Shown here in pieces: positions 33,234-41,975 of a stretch of 64,000 nt of DNA; the first letter of the stretch is position 1; every line of letters begins with the position of its first letter. Under the pieces are notes generated by a model. The model made no database searches. It had not been told where the DNA came from and worked only from the letters and a program-made list of their open reading frames with translations. The stretch is taken from contig JAJECA010000003.1 of assembly GCA_022822265.1 (NCBI GenBank), forward strand, positions 62,001 to 126,000, written 5' to 3'. The stretch comes from Acidimicrobiia bacterium (lineage in GTDB: Bacteria > Actinomycetota > Acidimicrobiia > Acidimicrobiales > Bin134). The translations under genes were made by a program, and so were the position numbers.

Positions 33234-33923
33234 GTGAGCGGAGTCACTGTAGAGCAGCAGCCTGAAGGCACATCGCTCAGATTCGAGAGCGGGGACATAT
33301 CGGTGGACGTGCTGCTGACCCCAAGGCAGGTCGACGACCTTGTGACCAAGCTGGTCGGCCGCTCGGAAGGGGAAGTGGGGCGGCAGCAGGACTCGGACCA
33401 GCGGCCCAAGCAGACAGATAGGACACGCGCCGCTACGAACAAGGGAGTTGCCGCGGTGCTCCCCCTGTTGAACGCCGGGATTCTCCGAGCGGGGGAAAGG
33501 CTGACGATGCGGTCGGCGGGCGAGGAGCACTCCGCTGTGGTCCGACAAGACGGATCGTTCGACATCGGCGGCCACATCGAGGGGTCGCCGACCGAGGCTG
33601 CGACCTACGCGGCGCAGGCGCAGAGGTCTGGGTGGAGGATGTGGAAGAACACCGCCGGGGAGACGCTCGAAGAACTGCGGTGGCGCCTTCGCGCGTCAGA
33701 TTTCCGCGACGACGAGGGCAATGCGAGCAAGACGGTCGAAGAGTGGGTTGATTTCTGTATACGCACGCACCAGAAGACCCCCAACAAAGACCGGCCCGGC
33801 ACCGTGGCCGCGTTCTTCAGCGACAAGGGAGTCGAGGACACCGGCAGCGCCCGAGCCGTCCTCGACCAGTGGTTCAAGTGGTGCATCGACCAGAAGTGGA
33901 CCCGCGCTGTCGGCCGCGCCTGA
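33234..33923 (+). CDS. RAMA-domain protein
   Basis: A 229-residue protein. Residues 1-45 form the domain shared with 32470-32709. The middle (about 75-150) is a RAMA domain: LLNAGILRAGERLTMRSAGE, HSAVVRQDGSFDIGG, SPTEAATYAAQA and GWRMWKN are its usual blocks. RAMA domains accompany restriction and methylation enzymes and are thought to sense modified DNA. The C-terminal helical part (EEWVDFCIRTHQKT, VLDQWFKWCIDQKW) is unfamiliar. GTG 33234 follows a GGAGG. It is 5 kb from the type ISP genes, so a link to them is possible but unproven. Confidence 0.75.
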   Translation: MSGVTVEQQPEGTSLRFESGDISVDVLLTPRQVDDLVTKLVGRSEGEVGRQQDSDQRPKQTDRTRAATNKGVAAVLPLLNAGILRAGERLTMRSAGEEHSAVVRQDGSFDIGGHIEGSPTEAATYAAQAQRSGWRMWKNTAGETLEELRWRLRASDFRDDEGNASKTVEEWVDFCIRTHQKTPNKDRPGTVAAFFSDKGVEDTGSARAVLDQWFKWCIDQKWTRAVGRA

Positions 33924-34520
33924 GCCCGCAGCAGCCGCCCCCGCTCAAGCAGCGGCGGCCCGACAGCCCACGATGCGGCCCTGCCGGTCCTTCCCCGACA
34001 CGTCGGAGCCGACAACACCGTGACGACTCTCGACTTCGGCTAGACAGCCCTGTTCGCGCTGTTCAGCCCGGCACCTTCATTCCCCGACATCGCATCGGGC
34101 CAGCCGCGGCGAGCCAGCCCGCTTCGGCTGCCTTGGTCCCCGGCCTAGAGTCAACCAGGTCGGCCACAAAGTTCCGCTCGCTTGCAATCACAGGCTGGGA
34201 AAGGCCCGCTGGACGGCAGTGCGGCCAGCTCGCCCCCTCACCGTACTGCACCCTTGCCCCGTTTGGACGACGGGGCGCTCCGGAGAGCGGCTTGTCCGGG
34301 TTCGTGAAGTAAATACCCTGGTTACAGCACATTTTCGATGCTGCGACCGTGTTGTCGCAAGCCGCGGGTATGCTGGTTCGAGCAGTTCCTCCACAGTGTT
34401 CCAAGGCTTCGAGCTGTAGCCGCCAGCAGCGGGGGCAGAGGATCCCCGCACGACACCGGAAGCCGGGATGCGTGCGCGATTTTTTCTCCGCTCGCTTGCA
34501 ACATACTCTTGGAGGACCCT
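33924..34520. other. Gene-free interval with two inverted core repeats
   Basis: TTGCAAGCGAGCGGA (reverse orientation) lies at 34172-34187 and 34487-34501, the latter ending 19 bp before the lipoprotein start. Together with 32233 and 32379 the four copies flank the two RAMA-related genes. No ORF is credible. Confidence 0.65.
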
Positions 34521-35783
34521 ATGAGGATTCGTATTCGGACACTCGCGATCGCCGCGGCGGTCGCAATCGCTTCGGCGGGCTGCGGCGGACAGGACGCCGC
34601 CGAGCCGATTGCGGGAAGCACTGGCGAGCCGGGCCCGCCTGAAGCGACCCTTTCGCCCGCCGCCGAGCCGGCCCTACCCGGCGAGGCGGCGGAACAGGCG
34701 GATGGCGGGACCGGCGCGGGTTCCATCCCCCCGGCCCGAGTTGAGCCGGTCCCGACATCTGCCCCCGCTGCAACGCCGGCCCCGACTTCGCCCCCGCAGG
34801 AGCCGGTGGTGGTCGCTCCAGAGCCGCTGGTGTGCGAGCCGGTCGAGGTCCACGGCGAGCCGCACGACACCGAGCCCGCCGACACCGACGGCGACGGGGC
34901 CGACGACACCTGCGTCTACTTCGGCTACGCCGGCCACACCCACGACGCCGAACCGGTGGTGCAAGAGCCCGAGGCCGAGCCGGTGGAGACCGAAGGGCAG
35001 ATTCCGACGCGTATCGGCCAGCCCGACAAGGGCTGCGTGGAGCTGGACTCGGGCGGCTGGGAATGCCCCGAGGACCAGACCGAGACCCCGACGCTGCCCA
35101 CTCCTGAGCCTACGGCGGAGGCGTGGGGCGGCGGCGGCACCGGGTGGCACTGGGACGGCCACGGCCAGCCGGTGGCCGAGCGGGTGTGGTCTCAAGCCGA
35201 GACCGCCAGCCCTTGGCCTCCCGCGGGCGAGGGCCGGGCCGAGTTGGACTGGATGACCCAGTGCATGCGCGAGCGCCACGAGCACGCGTCGGAGATGGTG
35301 CGTCGCGGCTGGGTTCCCGAATCGGCGGCGTCGCACGAGGCGGGGGCCAGGGACTGCTCCATCTACCTGTCCGAGGCGTGGGGGCCCGTCGTGCTCGACG
35401 GCAGGGACCGGGCCTGCGTGCTGGAGAGCCTTTTGGCCCGAAACGTCCGCACCATTTCGGGCGTCAACCGCTCCCACACCATGTGGGACTGCCCGACGGC
35501 GCCAGAGGGCACCGACCCCGCCCCGCTGCGCCCGTTCGAGGCCCGCTGCGACGACCTGGTGGGCCGGCTGGCCGATGCCGGCCACGTCACAGAGCAGGTC
35601 CGGCACTGGTGCGCCATGCCCGTCTCGAATCCTTACGGCCAGCCGGGAGGCCCCCTGCCCGACCGCGACCCGGCCGACCCGTGCGATTCGCAGCGGTACG
35701 CGGCGAAGAACCTGCGCGAAATCTACTGGCTCGCCGTCGGCGAAAACGGCCAGTCGGCCCGCTATGACTGGAGACCCTGCTAG
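34521..35783 (+). CDS. Lipoprotein with HGEPH domain, first gene of a six-gene export operon
   Basis: A 420-residue lipoprotein: the signal helix ends in the lipobox ASAGC near residue 20, followed by a long Pro/Ala/Glu linker. Around residue 110 lies a domain CEPVEVHGEPHDTEPA then DTDGDGADDTC and GHTHDAEP, which recurs in the next protein; DTDGDGADD resembles a calcium loop. The C-terminal half has paired Cys and Trp-rich segments (LDWMTQCMRERHEHASEM). The start at 34521 follows GGAGG with good spacing. The next gene begins on the base after its stop. No family is recognised. Confidence 0.8.
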   Translation: MRIRIRTLAIAAAVAIASAGCGGQDAAEPIAGSTGEPGPPEATLSPAAEPALPGEAAEQADGGTGAGSIPPARVEPVPTSAPAATPAPTSPPQEPVVVAPEPLVCEPVEVHGEPHDTEPADTDGDGADDTCVYFGYAGHTHDAEPVVQEPEAEPVETEGQIPTRIGQPDKGCVELDSGGWECPEDQTETPTLPTPEPTAEAWGGGGTGWHWDGHGQPVAERVWSQAETASPWPPAGEGRAELDWMTQCMRERHEHASEMVRRGWVPESAASHEAGARDCSIYLSEAWGPVVLDGRDRACVLESLLARNVRTISGVNRSHTMWDCPTAPEGTDPAPLRPFEARCDDLVGRLADAGHVTEQVRHWCAMPVSNPYGQPGGPLPDRDPADPCDSQRYAAKNLREIYWLAVGENGQSARYDWRPC

Positions 35784-38276
35784 ATGCCGCCACGCGGGCA
35801 GCGAGGGCTCCGGCGGTCTTGGCGGTGGCGTCTCGCGGTGGTGTTCGCGGCGTTCGCGCTGTTGACCACCGCCCACCAGTGCGAGGACAACGACGGCAAC
35901 CCCATCGCCCACGACCACTGCTGGGACGGGACAGAGGCCGCACCTGGGCACTGCCCGCCCCGCCCCACGCCGGTGCCGACGCCGGTGCCCACCCCGGTGC
36001 CGACGCCGGAGCCGCCGACCGAGGTGGCGGTGACCGACTGCTCGGGACATCCGGCGATCGTCCACGGCGAGCCGCACCAGACGTTCCCGCACGACGGCAA
36101 CGGCAACGGCATCCAAGAGACCTGCGCCTACCCCGGCGTTATCCCCCACACCCACTCCATTGAGCTGGTCAGCCACACCCACACCTACTACCCCTACGAC
36201 CGGGAGGGCTCGGGCTGCACCCACTCCCATCAGGCGCCGACCGGCACCGCCCACTGGGCGCCTGGATCGTGCCAGGCCCAAGTCCGACCGCAGAGGCCCG
36301 ACGACGCGTCGCCCCCGCCGTTCCCGCCGACCGGCGCGGGCACCCAGGCGAACCCGATAGACACCCCCGCGTTCCACAGCCCGGAATGCACATGGGCGAT
36401 GTTCGACAACAACGACTACGTGGTCTGCTACGAGGCCCGCTCCCCGACGGTCACCCTGGAGCACCACAACCTGTGGCGCAACGAGGAGCTCATCGCGGGC
36501 GAATGGGTGATCGTGTCGTGGGGCATCAGCAGCTGCGGCCTCGGCCAGGGCGAGCCCAGCAACTGCGGCCACACCCCCCACCCCGGCACCCTCACCCGCC
36601 GCCAGATTTGGCACACCCACGCGGACTCCCAGACCTGGGAGCGGCTGTGGGTGCGCGTGCAGCGCGACTGCCAGCCCCAGACCGGCGAGCACGACCACGG
36701 CCCCGAGGTGTGCGAGCCCGACCACCCGCCGGTGCCCGACTGCGTGCCGGGGCTGCCCGACGACCAGACCCAGACGTTCACCGCACACGACGCGGGAGGC
36801 GACAACACCACAGTGGAGGTGCCGGGCTGCGACCCGTCGGGCACCGACTGCGAACCCGGCCCCGGCGAGCACACCCACGGCTCCCGCTGCGAGCCCGACC
36901 ACCCGCCGGTGCCCGACTGCGTGCCAGGGCTGCCCAGCACCCAGACCCGCTCCTACACCGCCCACAACGCCGACGGGCAGAACACGTCGGTCAGCGTGCC
37001 CGGCTGCGTCACCGCCGACTGCGAGCCCGGCCCCGGCGAGCACGCCCACGGCCCTCTGTGCGAGCGCGACCACCCGCCGGTGCCGTCGTGCGTGCCCGGG
37101 CTGCCCGACATCCAAAGCGCCCGGTACGCCACTCACGACTCGGCGGGCCACAACATCACGGTCAGCGTGCCCGGGTGCGTCGCCACGTGTGTGCCACAAC
37201 CCGGCGAGCACAAGCACGGCTCTGTCTGCGAGAGCGACCACCCGCCGGTGCCCGACTGCGTGCCAGGGCTGCCCGACACCCAGAGCGCCCTGTACACCGC
37301 CCACGACTCGGCGGGCGAGAACATCACGGTCAGCGTCGTGGGCTGCGTGACGACCAACACCAACTGCGTCCCCGACCCCGGCGAGCACGTCCACGGGGCG
37401 CGCTGCGAGGCCGACCACCCGCCGGTGCCGTCGTGCGTGGCCGGGCTGCCCGACACCTTGTCGCGCTCCTACACCTCCCACAACGCCGCGGGCCAGAACA
37501 TCACAGTCTCGGTCCCCGGCTGCGTGCCCACCACCCCGCCGCCGGTGATCCCCGACCCCGACCCCGACCCCGATCTGCCGGTGTGCGACTCGAACTGGGG
37601 GGCGGGCGAGCTGGCGGCGCTGGCGGCTCGGGTGCGGTGGGAGTCGTATCTCGGCGCGGGCGACAGCCCGCCCACCCCCGAGATCGCAGGCGGCAGCAGC
37701 TTCGCCCTCGTCGCCTCGGACGTTCAGGGCGGCACCCACCGTCCGGCCTGGATGTGGCTGGCTCTGAGCGGCACGAGGCTCAACCGGGGAACCCTCGACG
37801 TGTCCGACCAGCGCGACGGCCACGAATGCTACTGGGAGGCCACCGGCGTGGGCGTCGAGATGCGCGAGCTGATCCCATCCGGCGGCGGCGACACAGAAAT
37901 GCGGGCGCTCGCCACCAGCGGCAGCGTCGGAGCGGCCCAAGCCCTGGCCACCGCGCTGGCCACCTGGGACCGCTGGACAACCGGCGAGCAGGCCGAGTGG
38001 GCCGCAGCGTTCTCCCCGGCCCGGCGGGTGGCGCCGGCGTGGTGCAACGACGACGACCTGCCGGTGTGGCGCACGCTCGGCGACCGCGAGGCCACCGAGG
38101 AAGCCCGCCGGACGGCGTGCCGCTGGGAAATCCCCCGCAAGGGCATCTGGGAGTGGAAGCTCAAAGTCGCCTACACCAGCGACCAGGGTGACACAGCCGT
38201 CGTGCAGCTCGACAGCGACGTGTCGTGGTTCCAGACCGCCATCGACCTCACCGAGGAGAGGACGACCATCTGGTGA
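35784..38276 (+). CDS. Exported His/Cys-rich repeat protein
   Basis: An 830-residue protein with an N-terminal signal or anchor helix (RLAVVFAAFALLTTAHQ), a PTPVPTPVPTP linker, the HGEPH-type domain (VHGEPHQTFPHD, IPHTHSIE), a beta-rich section, then five tandem 56-60-residue repeats of the form C-PGEHxHG-C-DHPPVPxCVPGLP, a YTAHDSAG segment, then NITVSVPGC. A PDPDPDPD linker and a 230-residue C-terminal domain follow. The repeats place many His and Cys in register, suggesting metal or disulfide scaffolding. It is coupled to both neighbours. Nothing comparable is known to me, so function is open. Confidence 0.8.
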   Translation: MPPRGQRGLRRSWRWRLAVVFAAFALLTTAHQCEDNDGNPIAHDHCWDGTEAAPGHCPPRPTPVPTPVPTPVPTPEPPTEVAVTDCSGHPAIVHGEPHQTFPHDGNGNGIQETCAYPGVIPHTHSIELVSHTHTYYPYDREGSGCTHSHQAPTGTAHWAPGSCQAQVRPQRPDDASPPPFPPTGAGTQANPIDTPAFHSPECTWAMFDNNDYVVCYEARSPTVTLEHHNLWRNEELIAGEWVIVSWGISSCGLGQGEPSNCGHTPHPGTLTRRQIWHTHADSQTWERLWVRVQRDCQPQTGEHDHGPEVCEPDHPPVPDCVPGLPDDQTQTFTAHDAGGDNTTVEVPGCDPSGTDCEPGPGEHTHGSRCEPDHPPVPDCVPGLPSTQTRSYTAHNADGQNTSVSVPGCVTADCEPGPGEHAHGPLCERDHPPVPSCVPGLPDIQSARYATHDSAGHNITVSVPGCVATCVPQPGEHKHGSVCESDHPPVPDCVPGLPDTQSALYTAHDSAGENITVSVVGCVTTNTNCVPDPGEHVHGARCEADHPPVPSCVAGLPDTLSRSYTSHNAAGQNITVSVPGCVPTTPPPVIPDPDPDPDLPVCDSNWGAGELAALAARVRWESYLGAGDSPPTPEIAGGSSFALVASDVQGGTHRPAWMWLALSGTRLNRGTLDVSDQRDGHECYWEATGVGVEMRELIPSGGGDTEMRALATSGSVGAAQALATALATWDRWTTGEQAEWAAAFSPARRVAPAWCNDDDLPVWRTLGDREATEEARRTACRWEIPRKGIWEWKLKVAYTSDQGDTAVVQLDSDVSWFQTAIDLTEERTTIW
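36669..37540 (+). repeat. Five 56-60-codon His/Cys repeats
   Basis: Each unit begins with Cys and GEH-x-HG, contains DHPPVP and ends at VPGC. Units 2-5 are more alike than unit 1. Spacing of 168-180 bp shows in-frame tandem duplication. Confidence 0.85.
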
Positions 38277-38854
38277 TGTGGACCACCTGGCCCGCCGGGC
38301 TCCTGGGCCCCGTGGTCGGCTGGATACGCCTCTCCATCGCCATTCCCATGCTGGCCGCAATGCTCGCGGCAGCCTCCGGCGGCTGGGCCGACCCACTGAA
38401 GTGGTCGATCCTGCTTGCGTGCGCCGCGGTCCTTCACATCGCCCTCCGCGCCACGCACCGCCGCCGGGCCGTCTACGCCGCAATCAACCTCATGTACGCG
38501 TCACTGCTGCTCATTTGGGCGCTGTTCTGGAAATCGCTGGCCGGAAACTGGTGGGCACTGTTGACCGGGCTCACCGGCGGGCTAATCCTGCTCGGCTGGG
38601 ACGGGCTCACCCGCCGGGGGCTCGCCCGCTCCGCTGTGGACAAGCCTGGGGACAATCCGCTGGCGGTGACCATCGACATCGGAGCGCTCTGGGGATTCGC
38701 AGAAGCCTCCACCCCGACAGTGCTCGGCCTCAAAGACGGAACCCACGTGGTCCTGCAACCCGGCTACCGGTACGTATGGTGGCTCAGAGCCGAGCCCAAA
38801 GAACCAGCCGAGCTGATCATCCCCATCGAAGGCGACGACTTCAGTGCCAACTGA
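38276..38854 (+). CDS. Membrane protein, third gene of the export operon
   Basis: A 192-residue protein with about four hydrophobic segments in its first 115 residues (LGPVVGWIRLSIAIPMLAAM, WSILLACAAVLHIAL, INLMYASLLLIWALFW, WWALLTGLTGGLILLG). A soluble C-terminal domain of strands follows (LAVTIDIGALWGFAEAS, LKDGTHVVLQPGYRYVWWL). Its ATG overlaps the preceding stop (TGATG). It may anchor or assemble the exported partners; no family is recognised. Confidence 0.7.
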   Translation: MWTTWPAGLLGPVVGWIRLSIAIPMLAAMLAAASGGWADPLKWSILLACAAVLHIALRATHRRRAVYAAINLMYASLLLIWALFWKSLAGNWWALLTGLTGGLILLGWDGLTRRGLARSAVDKPGDNPLAVTIDIGALWGFAEASTPTVLGLKDGTHVVLQPGYRYVWWLRAEPKEPAELIIPIEGDDFSAN

Positions 38855-39431
38855 GATGCGCCCCGCCGCCGCGATCCTGGCCGGCGCGCTGCTGTTGGCC
38901 GCGTTCGGCTGCAACCGGGGCGAGCCCATGGGGCCGGCGGGCATCACCGGGGAATGGGCAGCCTCCGCGTTCGCAACCCCCCAGCCCAAAGCCGCATCCT
39001 GGCCACTCGGCATCGAGGCGACAGCCCTCGATGTCACAGACGGCGACACGATCACCGTGCGGATCGGAGACCGCACAGAGTCGGTCCGCCTCATCGGGAT
39101 CGACACCCCCGAGACCGGCCGCGGCGGGCACACGCAACCGGAGTGCGGCAGCCAACAGGCCACCGAGTTCTTCGACGGGCTGCTCCAAAGCGGCGACGCG
39201 GTCACCATCAACACCGATGCCCAGCGCCGCGACCACTACGGGCGGCTGCTGGGCTACGTGTACCGGGCCGAAGACAACCTGTTCGTGAACCTGGAGATCG
39301 CCGCAGCAGGCTACGCCCGAGCACTGCCCATCGAGCCCAACACCAGATGGGCCGACCAGATCGCCCACGCCGCCCAACAAGCCCCCGACCGGCAACTCGG
39401 CCTCTGGCCGCTATACCACCTCAGCCCATGA
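38844..39431 (+). CDS. Lipoprotein thermonuclease (staphylococcal nuclease fold)
   Basis: A 195-residue SNase-like nuclease. A lipobox (LLLAAFGC, near residue 20) anchors it outside the membrane. VTDGDTITVRIGD, VRLIGIDTPETGR and YGRLLGYVY, then NLEIAAAGYARAL, reproduce the catalytic core, with the Asp and Arg of the active site in RLIGIDTPE and the later Arg in GRLLG. The expected activity is Ca-dependent cleavage of DNA or RNA outside the cell. GTG 38844 overlaps the upstream gene; ATG 38856 is a close alternative. Confidence 0.85.
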   Translation: MPTEMRPAAAILAGALLLAAFGCNRGEPMGPAGITGEWAASAFATPQPKAASWPLGIEATALDVTDGDTITVRIGDRTESVRLIGIDTPETGRGGHTQPECGSQQATEFFDGLLQSGDAVTINTDAQRRDHYGRLLGYVYRAEDNLFVNLEIAAAGYARALPIEPNTRWADQIAHAAQQAPDRQLGLWPLYHLSP

Positions 39432-39745
39432 CCGCCATAGACCGCCGACAACCCGCCAAAGGCGAAAACGCCGCGGTCTTCTCGATGCTCAGCGACCAGA
39501 CCCAGGGCACAGAATGCGAGAGCTGCGCGGCCAGAATGCACATGGCCGTCCAACACTGGCACTGCCCGGTGTGCGGCTGGCGATGGAACATCACAACCAC
39601 ACCCGACAACAGGATCGAGGCCCTCGGCACCCACAGCAATAGGAACCGGATCGCCGTGGTGGACATCACCCGCCTAGCCACCCCAGCACCCAGCGCTGGC
39701 CACACCGCCCCACACTCCCACACCCCCGCCGACACCGCACCATGA
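39428..39745 (+). CDS. Zinc-ribbon protein of the export operon
   Basis: A 105-residue protein whose centre carries two CxxC knuckles (ECESCAARM and HCPVCGW, 15 residues apart), fitting a zinc ribbon. A strand follows (NRIAVVDITRLA) and the tail is His/Pro/Ala-rich. It has no signal peptide, so it is probably cytoplasmic, perhaps a regulator or assembly factor. Its ATG overlaps the nuclease stop by 4 nt. Confidence 0.65.
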   Translation: MTAIDRRQPAKGENAAVFSMLSDQTQGTECESCAARMHMAVQHWHCPVCGWRWNITTTPDNRIEALGTHSNRNRIAVVDITRLATPAPSAGHTAPHSHTPADTAP

Positions 39746-40023
39746 CACCGGCCCCAACGGACCCCGACAACCCCGGCCAGCACCGGCCCGAGTGGCTACC
39801 CGCCGACACCAGCGTTATCGAACACGTCCGCAAAGCTGCCAAGGAGCTCGGCCCGCCCCCCGAGCTCGAACTGCCCGACACCGACTGGGACTGGGACGCC
39901 GACGACCTCCTCACCGAAGCGTGGAGAACCGGCTGCATCCCCGAAGCGCAACTTCGCACAGCACTGGGAGCCAAAGGTGAAGACAAACCCTGGTGGTGGA
40001 GGAACTCTGCGGCCAGTGCGTGA
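39742..40023 (+). CDS. Small acidic protein, last gene of the export operon
   Basis: A 93-residue acidic protein: Pro-rich start, a helix (SVIEHVRKAAKELG), a striking acidic/Trp stretch (ELPDTDWDWDADDLLTEAW) and a C-terminal DKPWWWRN. The ATG overlaps the preceding stop by 4 nt. No family is recognised; acidity and the co-translated position would suit a chaperone or inhibitor of the basic nuclease, but that is conjecture. Confidence 0.6.
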   Translation: MTPAPTDPDNPGQHRPEWLPADTSVIEHVRKAAKELGPPPELELPDTDWDWDADDLLTEAWRTGCIPEAQLRTALGAKGEDKPWWWRNSAASA

Positions 40024-40153
40024 CCTTGTTGACCTTAGACCACGGACGCTTTGAACACATCGCGCTTCATCTCCACCTTAGTGATTCTTGTGCGGATACC
40101 TGCTACTCCGTCCCGCCCGTCCGCGGTCAGTCCTCGCCCTGCTCGGCTTAGTT

Positions 40154-40290
40154 CTAGCGCACCCAGTTACAAAGAATTCCCAAGTTGACACCGAGTTGAC
40201 AGGCTACATGGGCCACCGGACGTCCGGTCTTCCTGACGATCCGGATGGCCCTTGAACGGCATTCTGAATCGAACTCTCGTCGCTGCCTGA
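40154..40290 (-). pseudogene. IS3-family transposase OrfA fragment
   Basis: The last 42 codons before the stop read RREFDSECRSRAIRIVRKTG, then a helix-turn-helix VAHVACQLGVNLGILCNWVR, as in IS3-type OrfA. The N-terminus, the rest of OrfA and all of OrfB are absent, so this is a dead remnant. Confidence 0.7.
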
Positions 40291-40819
40291 GGGTGCTGAT
40301 GTCGGCAGGGCCGCAAACACGCCTAGGCAGAACTCCGGATCGATATTTGGTCGTTGCCAGGATATTGCATCTCCCAATCGACTTCCTAAAGACAAATCTC
40401 CACGCAAGGAAACTTTGGCGCATTGATAAGGTTTTGTTGGGTCATGGCAAATTCGAAGGCACCATTGCGAAAGGAAGGCTGGCTGCTGAGGTAGGCCACG
40501 TAGCAGGCGAGGCTCATGGCCCAGGGGCTGGGGGCTAACCAATAGATCAAGACGTGGACAACACCTGCCTCTCTGATCAAAACATCTTCTTAGCTGGAGG
40601 CTGGGTCGGGGTTTGTGGTGCCGATGCGGGGTGGACTGATGTGCTGGTTCGTCATGCATGCGCCGGAGTGGTCGGGGTTGGGTAGGACGAACCAGTACTC
40701 AGTCGTCGTGGAGCAGGTCTGGTTTGGAGAGGACCTTGCCGGTGACGAATCTTTGGCGGTGGGTTCTAGGTGTTGGGCCGGTGCGGGGTTCCATCGGGCT
40801 GTCCGTCGCTTTGGTGGGG
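40291..40819. other. Gene-free interval with insertion-sequence debris
   Basis: No credible ORF is present. Base composition is less GC-rich than the flanks, consistent with decayed insertion-sequence DNA between the export operon and the conjugation region. Confidence 0.5.
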
Positions 40820-41950
40820 TCAGAGGCCGATTTCGTGGCCGACGATGGCGCGGAGTTGCTGGTTAGCGTAATGGTCCTTGTCGGTGAGATGGACGGCGGT
40901 GTAGCCGTCCCTGGTGTCATCGTTGAGGTCGCGAATGTCATTGTATTGGTGTTGGAGGGCTGCTAATGCTCTGGTGGCTTCGTCGCATTGGGGGCCGTTG
41001 AGTTTGTGGTCGTCTCGGGCTTGGTCGATTGAGGTTTGGTAGTCGTCGTCGGTCATGGCGGCGAGCACGGTGGCGTTGTCGGTGGTGGCAAGGTGGGTGC
41101 CGACGCTGGCGCCGCGGTTGAAGGCGCTGTACCACCACTGCGAGTCGATCTCGGCGACGTAGGCGGGGTAGGAGCTGTCTGCGCCGATGCCTGAGGCGTG
41201 GGCGGGCAGGCCGGTTGCGATGCTGGTGCGGGTGTAGCAGTCGAGCTGGTCGCCGGGCCGCAGCAGGTGCAGGAGGTCGCCGACGGCGGTGTTGTCGGGG
41301 TGGGGGGCGGTGCCGTGGTCTTTGGCCAGGCGCCGGAGGGTGCGGATGTGGAGCGGCGCCCCCTTGTCGCGCCACAGCGCGAGCTTCTCGGGCAGGTATT
41401 GGCAGGGCTGGTCGGCCACGGTGTCGGCCGATGGCGGCCACGGGATCGCTGCGAGATGGCGGCCGGTGAGGCGGGCGGCGTCGTTGAAGTGCTTGAGCTG
41501 TTGGTCGGTGAGGGTCCATTCGTCGGTGTCGAGGTTGAACGGAGCGCCGTGTTCGATGTCGATGCAGGCCAGCGTGAGGCCGTCTGCGAGGTCGGCTCGG
41601 GGTACGGCGACATCGACGGTGCCGTCGGGCCATGCGGGCGGGCCGTCGCCGAAGTGGGGGCGAGACGACACCGTTGTGCCCAGGGTGATGCCCCGACGGG
41701 CCGACGTGGTGTGCCACTGCTGGTCGAGGCGGCAGATCACGGCTTCTTCGACTTTGAAGTCGTCTCGGTGGTCAGGTGCCGGCCACCTCGAGTTGGAGGG
41801 GGCGACGGCGCCCCAGGTGCGCTTGGGCGCTTCGGGGTTGGCGTGGGTCCACACCAAAACGGTGTCGCCGGTGCGGAGCGTGTCCGCGGTGGCCACAGCG
41901 CCGGTGGGGGTGAGGAACTGTTGGTGGCGGGTGCGGTTTGTTCGGGGCAT
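40820..41950 (-). CDS. Unknown protein downstream of the relaxase
   Basis: A 376-residue protein. The N-terminal 60 residues (ADTLRTGDTVLVWTHAN and a TWGAV strand) look like a small beta barrel; the middle holds DIEHGAPFNLDTDEWTLTDQ and LTGRHLAAIPWP; the C-terminus is helical and charged (DDDYQTSIDQARDDHKLNG). It follows the relaxase with a 25-bp gap on the same strand and has AAGGA before ATG 41950, so it belongs to the conjugation operon. No family is recognised. Confidence 0.7.
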   Translation of the reverse strand: MPRTNRTRHQQFLTPTGAVATADTLRTGDTVLVWTHANPEAPKRTWGAVAPSNSRWPAPDHRDDFKVEEAVICRLDQQWHTTSARRGITLGTTVSSRPHFGDGPPAWPDGTVDVAVPRADLADGLTLACIDIEHGAPFNLDTDEWTLTDQQLKHFNDAARLTGRHLAAIPWPPSADTVADQPCQYLPEKLALWRDKGAPLHIRTLRRLAKDHGTAPHPDNTAVGDLLHLLRPGDQLDCYTRTSIATGLPAHASGIGADSSYPAYVAEIDSQWWYSAFNRGASVGTHLATTDNATVLAAMTDDDYQTSIDQARDDHKLNGPQCDEATRALAALQHQYNDIRDLNDDTRDGYTAVHLTDKDHYANQQLRAIVGHEIGL

Positions 41951-41975
41951 GGTTTGTCCTTTCTTGGTTTGCCGG

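Noticed and set aside
34674..38483. A 1269-codon open frame on the minus strand across the export operon
   Set aside because: It is a mirror of the GC-rich, repeat-containing plus-strand genes, which have signal peptides, catalytic motifs and coupled starts; the minus frame is His/Arg/Val low-complexity.
40154..40290. An active IS3 insertion sequence
   Set aside because: Only the end of OrfA remains; there is no OrfB and no terminal inverted repeats are visible.
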